Shown here piece after piece: positions 9,506 through 17,405 of a DNA stretch of 64,000 nucleotides (positions are counted from its first letter, which is position 1; the number at the start of each line of letters is the position of its first letter). Made by a program: the position numbers and the translations under genes. Source of the stretch: CBDFKB01 sp965248715 (GTDB lineage: Bacteria; Pseudomonadota; Alphaproteobacteria; Rhizobiales; Rhizobiaceae); contig CBDFKB010000008.1 of the NCBI GenBank assembly GCA_965248715.1, positions 1,240,001-1,304,000 on the forward strand, written 5' to 3'. The notes under the pieces are model-generated. The model was not told the DNA's origin, made no database searches, and was given only the letters and a program-made list of their open reading frames with translations.

Positions 9506-10336
9506 ATGGGCGCTCGGCAACCGGACCAGGCAGATATTAAACGCCTGATTGAAATCATGGCGACGCTGCGCACCCCGGTTACCGGTTGCCCGTGGGATTT
9601 GGCGCAGAATTTTCGCTCGATCGCGCCCTATACCTTGGAAGAAGCCTATGAGGTCGCCGACGCGATCGAACGCGGCGACATGGACGATCTGTGCGACGAG
9701 TTAGGCGATTTGTTGCTGCAGGTGGTTTATCACGCCCAAATGGCTCAGGAGGAAGGCCATTTCATATTTTCGGATGTGGTTGCCGGCATTTGCGACAAGA
9801 TGGTGCGCCGCCACCCCCATGTCTTCGCCGAGTTGTCCGCCGGTTCGCCCATGATGGTCGAGGGCATATGGGAACGCATCAAGGCGAATGAGAGGGCCGA
9901 GCGAGCATCAAACAATGGCTTAGTTGGTGGTGATGAAAATATTCTCGACGCGGTTCCAAGCAACCTACCGGCCCTGAAAATGGCCAACAAACTCCAGAAA
10001 AAGGCGGCAAAGGTCGGGTTTGACTGGGATGATCCAAATCTGGTGTTCGACAAGATTGCGGAAGAAATATCGGAAGTAAAAGATGCCGCCGCCAACCGTA
10101 GCGGCGATGATTTGCATGGCGAGGTCGGTGATCTGTTGTTTGCCGTAGTCAATCTTGCGCGCCATTATGAGATCGATGCCGACGCAGCACTAAGAACCGC
10201 GAACACTAAATTTCGCCATCGCTTCGCCGCGGTCGAGGCCGCGTGCCGAAAAGCCGGAGCCACGCCTGAAAAAACCGATCTGGCAACCATGGAAAAATAC
10301 TGGCAGGCGGCAAAGAAAAGCGCTGCGGACACATAG
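9506..10336 (+). CDS. mazG: Nucleoside triphosphate pyrophosphohydrolase MazG
   Basis: MazG hydrolyses (d)NTPs to monophosphate and pyrophosphate, acting in house-cleaning and (p)ppGpp-linked control. The 276-aa product carries two MazG repeats. The first has GCPWDLAQNFRSIAPYTLEE and the metal-binding acidic pattern EEAYE/DELGDLL. The second, around residues 170-250, has EEISEV and GEVGDLLFAVVNLARHYEID. I chose the ATG at 9506 over the in-frame ATG at 9473 because GAGGA lies 7 nt before it and because it matches the family N-terminus. The stop codon TAG merges directly into an R1 repeat. It follows hflX/hfq convergently, the usual alphaproteobacterial neighbourhood. Confidence 0.94.
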   Translation: MGARQPDQADIKRLIEIMATLRTPVTGCPWDLAQNFRSIAPYTLEEAYEVADAIERGDMDDLCDELGDLLLQVVYHAQMAQEEGHFIFSDVVAGICDKMVRRHPHVFAELSAGSPMMVEGIWERIKANERAERASNNGLVGGDENILDAVPSNLPALKMANKLQKKAAKVGFDWDDPNLVFDKIAEEISEVKDAAANRSGDDLHGEVGDLLFAVVNLARHYEIDADAALRTANTKFRHRFAAVEAACRKAGATPEKTDLATMEKYWQAAKKSAADT

Positions 10337-10500
10337 AGCGTGTCACCCAAAAGTGGGCACCGGTTTTGGGAAAAATGACACGCATAAACAAAGAGCGTGT
10401 TCCCGAAAAGTGTGTAGCGGTTTTCGGACAAGAATACGCGAAAAAACAAACAGATAGCGCGACGAAGCTGTTCCAACGCTTGGTGACCAGCGCTAGCCAA
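10337..10500. repeat. Two R1 palindromic repeat units between mazG and hflX
   Basis: Two adjacent units of the R1 family are present. The first (about 10337-10390) has the arm GTGTCACCCAAAAGTGGGCA and the reverse arm ending in TGACACGC. The second (about 10392-10498) has CCCGAAAAGTGTGTAGCGG, GAATACGCG and the second hairpin AGCGCGACGAAGC / GCTTGGTGACCAGCGCT. The second unit is nearly identical to the units in the array at 52.5-53.2 kb. It lies between two convergent genes and may serve as a bidirectional terminator; that role is inference. Confidence 0.85.
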
Positions 10501-10575
10501 CACGATTGCCGGTTCGCGCACGGGAATTCCAAAAACCGGCAAACCGAATTGCACTGATTTCATGTAAAATGTGCT

Positions 10576-11985
10576 TTAAGCGGCGAATTCTACCACCGCG
10601 CCTTCGGCCCTGCGTTTTAGTTCGCCGGCCAGATGTTCAGCGATCCGCAACCGATAGATCACGGTGCCATCTTCGCAGGCGTCGGTTTCGATCACCTTTG
10701 CATTGGCATAGAACCAATTGACCGCTTTCATCTGGTCCGGGCCGATTTTCACCATAACCACCCGGTCGCTTCCCCCCAACCTGGCTTCGATTTCGACCAG
10801 AAGGCGGTCGATCCCCGCACCGGTCAGCGCTGAAACCAAAACATTGTTGGCCGCCCCTAGGGCACCGTTGGTTCCCTCGCCTTGCCGCATAGGGTTATTG
10901 TCCAACAGGTCGGATTTGTTCCATACTTCCAAAATCCGTTGGTCATCAAACCCATCGACCCCCAATTGCCCCAGCACCGTATTTACCTGGTCGCGATGGG
11001 TGCCGGTCTGCCGGTCGGCAATGTCGCGCACATGCAATATCAAATCGGCCTCTATCACCTCCTCCAACGTGGCATGAAATGCAGCCACCAGCGTAGTTGG
11101 TAGATTGGAGATGAAACCGACCGTATCGGATAAGATCGCCGGCGTGGCGTTGGGCAGATCGAGTTTTCTTAACGTCGGATCGAGGGTCGCAAACAGTTGA
11201 TTGCGAACCACCACGTCGGCACCGGTCATTCGATTGAATAAAGTCGATTTGCCGGCATTAGTATAGCCAACCAGTGCCACTACGGGATGAGGTACCTTAC
11301 GGCGATTTGCTCTGTGCAGGGCGCGGGTTTTGCGCACCTTTTCCAGTTCGCGCTCCAGGCGGTTAATGCGCTTTTGAATCAGGCGGCGGTCGGCCTCGAT
11401 TTGGGTTTCCCCCGGGCCGCCGACAAAACCCAGGCCGCCACGCTGGCGTTCCAAATGGGTCCAGGATCTGACCAACCGGCTCTTTTGATAGTTCAAGTGC
11501 GCGAGCTCCACCTGTAGGGTGCCTTCACGGGTCCTTGCCCTGGCGCCAAAAATCTCCAGGATCAGACCGGTGCGATCGAGCACCTTGACCTGCCACAGCT
11601 TTTCCAGGTTGCGCTGCTGAACCGGCGTCAGCGGATGGTCGATGATTGCTAACCCGGCCTCGCTTTCGGCGATCTCCAGGCAAAGCTCGGTCACTTTTCC
11701 TGATCCAAACAGTGTTGCCGGTTTTATCGTCTTTAGCGGGACAATCCGGGTATCGGCAATTTCAAGGCCAATCGCCAAGGCCAGTCCCTCGGCTTCGCTC
11801 GATCGCGAGCTTGTAGCTGGATGGCTAGGGGCATCAAACCCATCGCCAGCAATATGCCGGTTCTTGGGTGCCTGCATGCCGTGACCGGATAAATCCGGCA
11901 CGATGATAAACGCTCGTTCGGCAGTGGGGCGCGAGGTTTTGGATTTGCCTTGCTGAAAATCACTGGCGCCGGGACTTAACGTCAA
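10576..11985 (-). CDS. hflX: Ribosome-associated GTPase HflX
   Basis: HflX is a GTPase that splits or rescues stalled 70S ribosomes. The 469-aa protein has the HflX N-terminal domain (TLFGSGKVTEL, DHPLTPVQQRNLEK), the coiled-coil linker with GGLGFVGGPGETQIEADRR, and the G domain with G1 GYTNAGKST, switch I QLFATLDPT, G3 DTVGFI and G4 NKSD. The start is TTG at 11983-11985, immediately after the hfq stop (TGATTG). AGGAG stands 6 nt before it inside hfq, so translation is probably coupled. The first in-frame ATG would remove part of the conserved N-terminus. Confidence 0.95.
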   Translation of the reverse strand: MTLSPGASDFQQGKSKTSRPTAERAFIIVPDLSGHGMQAPKNRHIAGDGFDAPSHPATSSRSSEAEGLALAIGLEIADTRIVPLKTIKPATLFGSGKVTELCLEIAESEAGLAIIDHPLTPVQQRNLEKLWQVKVLDRTGLILEIFGARARTREGTLQVELAHLNYQKSRLVRSWTHLERQRGGLGFVGGPGETQIEADRRLIQKRINRLERELEKVRKTRALHRANRRKVPHPVVALVGYTNAGKSTLFNRMTGADVVVRNQLFATLDPTLRKLDLPNATPAILSDTVGFISNLPTTLVAAFHATLEEVIEADLILHVRDIADRQTGTHRDQVNTVLGQLGVDGFDDQRILEVWNKSDLLDNNPMRQGEGTNGALGAANNVLVSALTGAGIDRLLVEIEARLGGSDRVVMVKIGPDQMKAVNWFYANAKVIETDACEDGTVIYRLRIAEHLAGELKRRAEGAVVEFAA

Positions 11986-12231
11986 TCACTTCTCCTGATC
12001 GTCGTCATTTTCATCAAACAACACCGGTTGGGCCGGCATGATAGTCGAGATCGCGTGCTTGTAGACAAGTTGTGCGATGCCGTCGCGCTTTAACAGAACG
12101 CAGAAATTGTCGAACCATGTCACCATACCATTCAGTTTGACGCCATTGACTAAAAATATCGTCAAAGAAATTTTCTGTTTTCGCACCTGGTTCAGGAACG
12201 CATCTTGCAGGTTTTGCTGCCGCTCCGCCAT
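11986..12231 (-). CDS. hfq: RNA chaperone Hfq
   Basis: This 81-aa Sm-like protein pairs small RNAs with mRNAs as a hexamer. Sm1 (NLQDAFLNQVRKQKISLTIF) and the Sm2 motif (LVYKHAISTIMP) are both intact. The C-terminus is short and acidic (DENDDDQEK), as in alphaproteobacteria. A longer reading frame to 12291 exists, but MAERQQN at 12231 matches the family start. The gene is followed without a gap by hflX. The promoter should lie in 12232-12480, where I see no other gene. Confidence 0.97.
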   Translation of the reverse strand: MAERQQNLQDAFLNQVRKQKISLTIFLVNGVKLNGMVTWFDNFCVLLKRDGIAQLVYKHAISTIMPAQPVLFDENDDDQEK

Positions 12232-12576
12232 TGACCTATTCTCCGTATTCTTTTTGTTTGTCTTCAGGCCGGCCCAACTTCCGCCGGGCATTCCACAATT
12301 CGTGCCCCTGTGTTATCGGGCCGAGCCGATCACATAGGATAATCTTGGCAAGCAACCATATATCTCTATGCATATCCACTGTTCAATGCCTTGGAATTCA
12401 ACCATTCGCGAGTAAATATTACTAAATATCGGGATTACGATGAAAAAATTTTCGTCGTATGGTGTTGTGTAGCATTCACTCATGCGGTGAAAGTGGGATG
12501 GCGAGGACGCGTCACGCCCCTGGTTTACCGCGTTGGCCAGCGTATCATGCGGTGAAAGTGGGATGGCGAGGACGCG
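12232..12576. repeat. hfq/trkH gap with a 65-bp tandem duplication of the trkH 3' end
   Basis: The segment 12482-12546 (starting ATGCGGTGAAAGTGGGATGG) is repeated at 12547-12607. The two copies differ only by a TTGG tetranucleotide near the right end of the first. The second copy contains the trkH stop codon and its last codons, so the first is a non-coding duplicate downstream of the gene. The rest of the gap (12232-12480) is AT-richer and holds no gene I can support. It probably carries the hfq promoter. Confidence 0.85.
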
Positions 12577-14037
12577 TCACGCCCCTGGTTTACCGCGCCA
12601 GCGTATCAGAGCGACAATGGCGAATATTTCCAGGCGACCAAGCAACATAAGCGTGCCAAGAATGGAAAGCACGGATCCGCTCATTTCGCTATAGCGCGGC
12701 CAACCGGCATTTGTCGGCGGACCCCATTCGGGTCCATATGCCGGTCCGGCATTTGAAATTGCCGCCACCGCAGCCAAAAACGCCGCCTCGAACTCCATCG
12801 AATTCGCAGCGAGTGCAAACGTTCCCAGCAATGCTAGCACCACATATGCGGCAAAAAAACTCCAAATCGCCTTCATCATCTGCATATCGAAATGTTGACT
12901 GCCGAAATGGCCAGGCGGTATCGCATGAGGGTGTATCAGCCGGTTTAATTCAAACCGGGACTGGCTGAACATGCCGCCGATACGGAATAATTTGATGCCG
13001 CCGGCGGTGGAAAACGCACCGCCTCCTACCAACAATACGGCAATCACCAACCCGGCCGGCAAAAGCGCAAAGATGCCGCTGCGGGTTTGCACGCCGGAGG
13101 TAGAAACCAGCGATGCGGCGTTAAACAGGCCCTCGCTGACGTCTTGAAAAGGCTGTGCCGAACCACCGCTTTGCAAAATTTTTGCCGTCAGCACCACCGC
13201 AAGAACCGCAACCACGGCGAACACGAAATAGCTTTCGCGGTGGGATCGCAAATCGCCAACACGGCGTAACAAAAGCATGCGCTGCCACAAGATGCTGGTT
13301 GCGCCCAACACCAGAAACACAGAAAGAATTATCATGCCGGCCGGGCCGATGCTTTCATCTACCAACATGCCAGGCCCAAGAAATCCGCCAGTCGAAACCG
13401 CCACCACACTGAGTACAAATGCCGCATAAGGGTCAGTACCGATCACCATCAAGGCAATCAGGCACGACAGCGTCACTAGTACATAGATTTGCAAGATCAC
13501 TGCCGCGACATGCATGGTTCTGCCCGGAGTGGTGTAAAAACTGCCTACATAACTCATCACCCGGTCGTTAGGCAGACCGCCGATGCCTGAGGGGCCAAGA
13601 AACAGCACAAACGTCAGCAGGGTGCACAGACCGCCCATCCATTCCAGCAGGCTGCGATACACCAACAACGACAATGGCAATTTTGCCTGTTCGTCAAATA
13701 CGCTGGCGCCGGTAGTGGTCATGCCGGACACCGCCTCATACCAACCTTCCAGTGGGTTGAGGTTCCCAAGGTCTATCAGCGGCACTGCTGCCAAACAGGG
13801 CAGGATCAACCATCCGGCACCTACCAGATATAGTCCGCCCAGTCTTGGCAATTGCTTGCCGCTGCCCCAGGTCGCCAACAGTGCGGCGGAAGAAAGAAAA
13901 GCTGCCAATATCAAATAGATCAGCAAGCGGTAAGCGATCTGAAACTCACCGCTGGCAAACGCTACGATTACCGGCGCCATGAAGGATGCGGAGAAAATAC
14001 TGCCAATGGCTGCGAGGTAAAAGATTATCGCGCGCAT
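12577..14037 (-). CDS. trkH: Trk-type potassium uptake membrane subunit TrkH
   Basis: TrkH is the K+-translocating subunit that works with the cytoplasmic regulator TrkA. The 486-aa product is almost entirely hydrophobic with about ten membrane segments. It has selectivity-filter-like loops such as VSGMTTTGASVF (first P-loop) and AAISNAGPAYGPEW (fourth). Length is typical. The C-terminal codons lie within a tandem duplication, but the frame is intact. trkA is the next gene upstream, separated by a 540-bp stretch of repeats instead of the usual short gap. Confidence 0.93.
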   Translation of the reverse strand: MRAIIFYLAAIGSIFSASFMAPVIVAFASGEFQIAYRLLIYLILAAFLSSAALLATWGSGKQLPRLGGLYLVGAGWLILPCLAAVPLIDLGNLNPLEGWYEAVSGMTTTGASVFDEQAKLPLSLLVYRSLLEWMGGLCTLLTFVLFLGPSGIGGLPNDRVMSYVGSFYTTPGRTMHVAAVILQIYVLVTLSCLIALMVIGTDPYAAFVLSVVAVSTGGFLGPGMLVDESIGPAGMIILSVFLVLGATSILWQRMLLLRRVGDLRSHRESYFVFAVVAVLAVVLTAKILQSGGSAQPFQDVSEGLFNAASLVSTSGVQTRSGIFALLPAGLVIAVLLVGGGAFSTAGGIKLFRIGGMFSQSRFELNRLIHPHAIPPGHFGSQHFDMQMMKAIWSFFAAYVVLALLGTFALAANSMEFEAAFLAAVAAISNAGPAYGPEWGPPTNAGWPRYSEMSGSVLSILGTLMLLGRLEIFAIVALIRWRGKPGA

Positions 14038-14040
14038 GGC

Positions 14041-14288
14041 CTAGGACCCGTTGACAAACTGGTTGTGGCGCCGACGTGGCTCAATTGACCGCTGGCAAGG
14101 CGCGAAAGGCGCGGTAATATTGGCCACTTCAAGCCCTTTGCAACGTAGTCCAGGGGCCACCAAATCGGCTGCGTCCCCGGGGAAATTGTCCAGATTGGCC
14201 CGCTTTCGCGCCGCTCGTCGTCGAATATGCCCAACATGTCCTTCCTTCTCACACCACGAAACTGGACCAATTTGATCAAACCGGCACT
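14041..14288. repeat. R2 repeat element, truncated at one end by R3
   Basis: This matches the element at 34470-34649 in its order of blocks. It begins GGACCCGTTGACAAACTGG, then TGGCGCCG, then CAATTGACCGCTGGCAAGG, then the CTTCAAGCC / CAACGTAGTCCAGG block, then GGCCACCAAATCGGC. It ends at GATCAAACCGGCACTA, exactly where R3 begins, so R3 appears to have landed in its end. It starts 4 bp upstream of the trkH start codon, so any trkH ribosome-binding site is within repeat DNA. No gene is present in 14038-14577. Confidence 0.75.
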
Positions 14289-14453
14289 AGTGGTTCGATT
14301 CCAACATTTGCGTCCCGTTGCAACACTTAGTTTGCAAATGTTGGCAACAAAAGAACCACTAGCAAGATATTGAATCTAATGGAATTTTTAATTTGACATT
14401 TGACACACGACGATGCTGCAAATGGGCACCAAATGTCAAATTCATTCCATTAG
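14287..14453. repeat. R3 nested-hairpin element (two concentric inverted repeats)
   Basis: The first hairpin (14287-14362) has outer arms CTAGTGGTTC / GAACCACTAG and inner arms CCAACATTTGC / GCAAATGTTGG, both perfect. The second (14376-14453) has outer arms CTAATGGAAT / ATTCCATTAG and inner arms AATTTGACATTTG / CAAATGTCAAATT. A mirror-orientation copy lies at 60762-60929. There is no open frame of interest. It is followed directly by an R1 unit, and the TAG of its last arm is also the start of that unit. Confidence 0.85.
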
Positions 14454-14552
14454 AGCGTGTCACCCAAAAGTGGATGCCGGTTTTGGGAAAAATGACACGC
14501 ATAAACAAAGAGATAGCGCGGCGAAGCGAATCTAACGCTTCGCGGCACGCTC
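14453..14552. repeat. R1 repeat unit upstream of trkH, downstream of trkA
   Basis: A single R1 unit of the CACCC-type: GAGCGTGTCACCCAAAAGTGG, then CCGGTTTTGGGAAAAATGAC and ACGC. A second hairpin follows with arms GCGAAGCG / CGCTTCGC. It ends 26 bp from the trkA stop codon. Confidence 0.8.
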
Positions 14553-14577
14553 TGGTAAGGGCTCTTGGGTGCACGCA

Positions 14578-15954
14578 TCAGAAAAATTCCAAACTTACCC
14601 GGAACATCTGCTCGACATTGCGCACCTGGTCGGCTGTAGCCAAAATCACAATCCGGTCTTTGGGCTTGATGGTTGTGCCGCCAGAAGGGGTTATGACAGC
14701 GCGGTCGCGATAAATGGCACCGATGCGGATGCCGTCCGGCAAATCGAGTTCTTTTAGCGGAATTCCGACCAGCGGTGACGTGTCGAGTGCCTCGGCTTCA
14801 ATGATTTCCGCCCTGCCGTCTTCGATCGAATAGACACCTCGTATGCGGCCGCGCCGCACGTGTTGCAGCACGCTGGAAATCGTAACCGAGCGCGGATTGA
14901 CATAATCGTCGATACCAAGCGAACGGGTAAATGACCGGTATCCGGCGTAGTTTAGCAGCGCCAGATTGCGCTTGCAGCCGAGCCGTTTGGCCAGCACGCT
15001 GGACAATATGTTGACCTGATCGTCATTGGTGATCGCAACCATCAGGTCGGCATTGGCCACATCAGCCTCGTTCAACAATTGTTCATCCAGCGCATTGCCG
15101 TGCAATACCACCGCCTTGCTGAGATCATTGGCAAGCTGAATCGCTTTTTCGCGGGAACTTTCAATAATTTTCAAACGGGTACCGGTCGCGCGCCGCTCAA
15201 TCTGTGAGGCGACATAGCGCCCGATATTGCCGCCACCAGCAACCACGATCCGGCTTGCTTCGGGCAAATCCTTGTTGAAAATCGCCAAAGTACGCCGCAT
15301 CCGTGAGCGCTGTGCAACCACATAAGCGACGTCATTCAACAAGATCTGGTCATAGGATTTCGGCACGATCAACTGGTTGTCGCGCCACAGGCCTACCACC
15401 ACGGCGGAGAGATCGGGAAACAGTTCTGATAATTGGGTCAATGGGGTGTCGATCACCGGGCAATCATCATCACATTCAATCGCCGCAACCGCGATATTGT
15501 CATCAGCGAAACGCACAATGTCGCGCGCACCGGGGGTGGCGATGCGGCGCAATACCAGTTCGCCGACCTCGATCTCCGGCGAAATGATCACGTCGATCGG
15601 CATGTGCTCACGCGAAAACAGGTTCTGCCAGTGCTTGGCGCGATAGCTTTGCGCGCGGATCCTGGCGATCTTGGTTGGCACACCGAATAGCGAATGGGCC
15701 ACCTGGCAGGCGACCATGTTGACTTCGTCATACAGGGTCACCGCAATTACCATGTCGGCGTCTTCAGCGCCGGCGCGAGCCAAAACATCAGGGTGCGAGC
15801 CGTGCCCGACATAGCCGCGCACATCAAGCTGATCCTGAATTTTTTGAATCAGTTCGGCGGAATTATCGATTACCGAGACGTCGTTTTGCTCCGACGACAA
15901 ACGCTCGGCGATGCCGTATCCGACCTGACCTGCACCACAGATGATAATTCGCAT
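14578..15954 (-). CDS. trkA: Trk system NAD-binding regulatory protein TrkA
   Basis: TrkA is the peripheral NAD(H)-binding regulator of TrkH. The 458 residues form two RCK units, each with a Rossmann fold and a C-terminal RCK_C lobe. The first nucleotide-binding motif is ICGAGQVGYGIAERL at residues 4-18; the second is VVAGGGNIGRYVASQIE near 237. Length is normal. It lies just downstream of ntrX, the classic ntrBC-ntrYX-trkA order of alphaproteobacteria, with 92 bp between them. Confidence 0.95.
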   Translation of the reverse strand: MRIIICGAGQVGYGIAERLSSEQNDVSVIDNSAELIQKIQDQLDVRGYVGHGSHPDVLARAGAEDADMVIAVTLYDEVNMVACQVAHSLFGVPTKIARIRAQSYRAKHWQNLFSREHMPIDVIISPEIEVGELVLRRIATPGARDIVRFADDNIAVAAIECDDDCPVIDTPLTQLSELFPDLSAVVVGLWRDNQLIVPKSYDQILLNDVAYVVAQRSRMRRTLAIFNKDLPEASRIVVAGGGNIGRYVASQIERRATGTRLKIIESSREKAIQLANDLSKAVVLHGNALDEQLLNEADVANADLMVAITNDDQVNILSSVLAKRLGCKRNLALLNYAGYRSFTRSLGIDDYVNPRSVTISSVLQHVRRGRIRGVYSIEDGRAEIIEAEALDTSPLVGIPLKELDLPDGIRIGAIYRDRAVITPSGGTTIKPKDRIVILATADQVRNVEQMFRVSLEFF

Positions 15955-16046
15955 ATGCTGGAGCCCTATTGATGAATTCAGTTTTCCGCGCGGTATCTAC
16001 GGATGCTGGGATACCAAGGTCAATATGGCGTCGCAAACGCTGTCGC

Positions 16047-17405
16047 CTACATGTTAAGCGATTTCATCTTGCGATGTAGCGCCGAGCGCTCCATGCCAAC
16101 GTATTCGGCGGTCTTGGAGATGTTGCCGCCGAAGCGCCCGAGCTGTGCGGACAAATAGTCGCGTTCAAACGCTTCGCGCGCCTCGCGCAGCGGCATCGAC
16201 ATGACATGTTGCACCGAAACATTATTGCCGGGCAGCATTTCGCCTATCTCTTTGGGCAGCATGTCGGCAGTAATGATTCCGTCCTCATCAGGCTGGGCAA
16301 GGATTAGCAAGCGTTCGATATTGTTGCGCAATTGGCGCACATTACCGGGCCAGTCAAGGGCTTGGAGCTCGGCCATGGCATCTTCGGCGACCAGACGCGG
16401 TTTGAGCCCGTTTTGCTGTGCCAATTGGCTAATGAACAGATCGACCAGGCTCGGAATATCGTCGCGGCGCTCCGCCAACGGCGGCACCCGCACCGGCACC
16501 ACGGCCAAGCGGTGAAACAAATCCTCGCGAAATTCGCTCGCTGCGATCGCCTTTTTCAGATCCCTTGCAGTCGACGACAAGATGCGCACATCGACGCTGA
16601 CCTTGCTGCGGCCCCCTACCCGGACAAATTTCTGGTCGACCAGCACTCGCAAAATCTTGCTTTGCGTTTTGAGCGGCATGTCGGCAACTTCCTCGATGTA
16701 GAGGGTGCCGCCATGGGCTTCTTCCAGCGCGCCCACCACCCGTTCGCCCTCGGAATTGACTTCGGTGCCGAACAGTTCAATTTCCATACGCTCGACGGTA
16801 ATCGCCGCCGCATTGACGATTACAAATGGCCCATTGGCCCGTTGCGATTGGTCATGAATGGTGCGTGCGACCAATTCCTTGCCGACGCCTGAGCCGCCGA
16901 GCAGCATGATCCGGCTGTTGGTGCCGGCAACCTTGTCGACCGTCGCACGCAAATGACCCATCGCTTGCGAGCGGCCAATCAGGCCTGGCATGTCAATCGT
17001 TTTGCTTTCGAGCTCTTTGATTTTTTTCTTGAGGCTAGACGCTTCAAGCGCGCGTTGCGCCAACAGCACCAGCCGGTCGGCTTTGAACGGTTTCTCGACA
17101 TAGTCATAGGCGCCGCGCTTGATCGCCGAGACCGCGGTTTCGATGTTGCCATGCCCGGAAATCATCACCACCGGCAAATCGGGGTGTTCCTGCTTAATCA
17201 CTTCCAGTAGGGCCAGACCGTCCATGCGGCTGCCTTGCAGCCAAATATCGAGAAACACCAGCGCTGGCCGGCCAGCATGGATTTCCTCCAGCGCACTGTC
17301 GCTATCGCCGGCGGTGCGGGTTTCGTGGCCTTCATCTTCAAGGATGCCAGCAACCAGTTCCCGAATATCATGCTCGTCATCGATGACCAAAATGTCATGC
17401 ATCAT
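16047..17405 (-). CDS. ntrX: Nitrogen/redox response regulator NtrX
   Basis: NtrX is the response regulator partner of the NtrY membrane kinase. It is linked to nitrogen, redox and envelope control in alphaproteobacteria. Layout of the 452 aa: receiver with phospho-Asp53 (LVFLDIWLQG) and a Lys in YVEKPF; AAA+ domain with Walker A GGSGVGKELVART; Walker B-like GGTLYIEEVADMP; C-terminal Fis-type helix-turn-helix ISKTAEYVGMERSALHRKM. The GAFTGA loop needed for sigma-54 contact is absent: after LFGTE comes NSEGERVVGALEEAHGG. This is a known feature of many NtrX proteins, so it probably does not activate sigma-54 promoters. The start overlaps the ntrY end by 11 bp. Confidence 0.93.
   Translation of the reverse strand: MMHDILVIDDEHDIRELVAGILEDEGHETRTAGDSDSALEEIHAGRPALVFLDIWLQGSRMDGLALLEVIKQEHPDLPVVMISGHGNIETAVSAIKRGAYDYVEKPFKADRLVLLAQRALEASSLKKKIKELESKTIDMPGLIGRSQAMGHLRATVDKVAGTNSRIMLLGGSGVGKELVARTIHDQSQRANGPFVIVNAAAITVERMEIELFGTEVNSEGERVVGALEEAHGGTLYIEEVADMPLKTQSKILRVLVDQKFVRVGGRSKVSVDVRILSSTARDLKKAIAASEFREDLFHRLAVVPVRVPPLAERRDDIPSLVDLFISQLAQQNGLKPRLVAEDAMAELQALDWPGNVRQLRNNIERLLILAQPDEDGIITADMLPKEIGEMLPGNNVSVQHVMSMPLREAREAFERDYLSAQLGRFGGNISKTAEYVGMERSALHRKMKSLNM

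Noticed and set aside
14287..14310. T-loop-like GGTTCGATTCC suggesting a tRNA
   Set aside because: It is one arm of the R3 outer stem (paired with GAACCACTAG); no acceptor, D or anticodon stems can be built around it.
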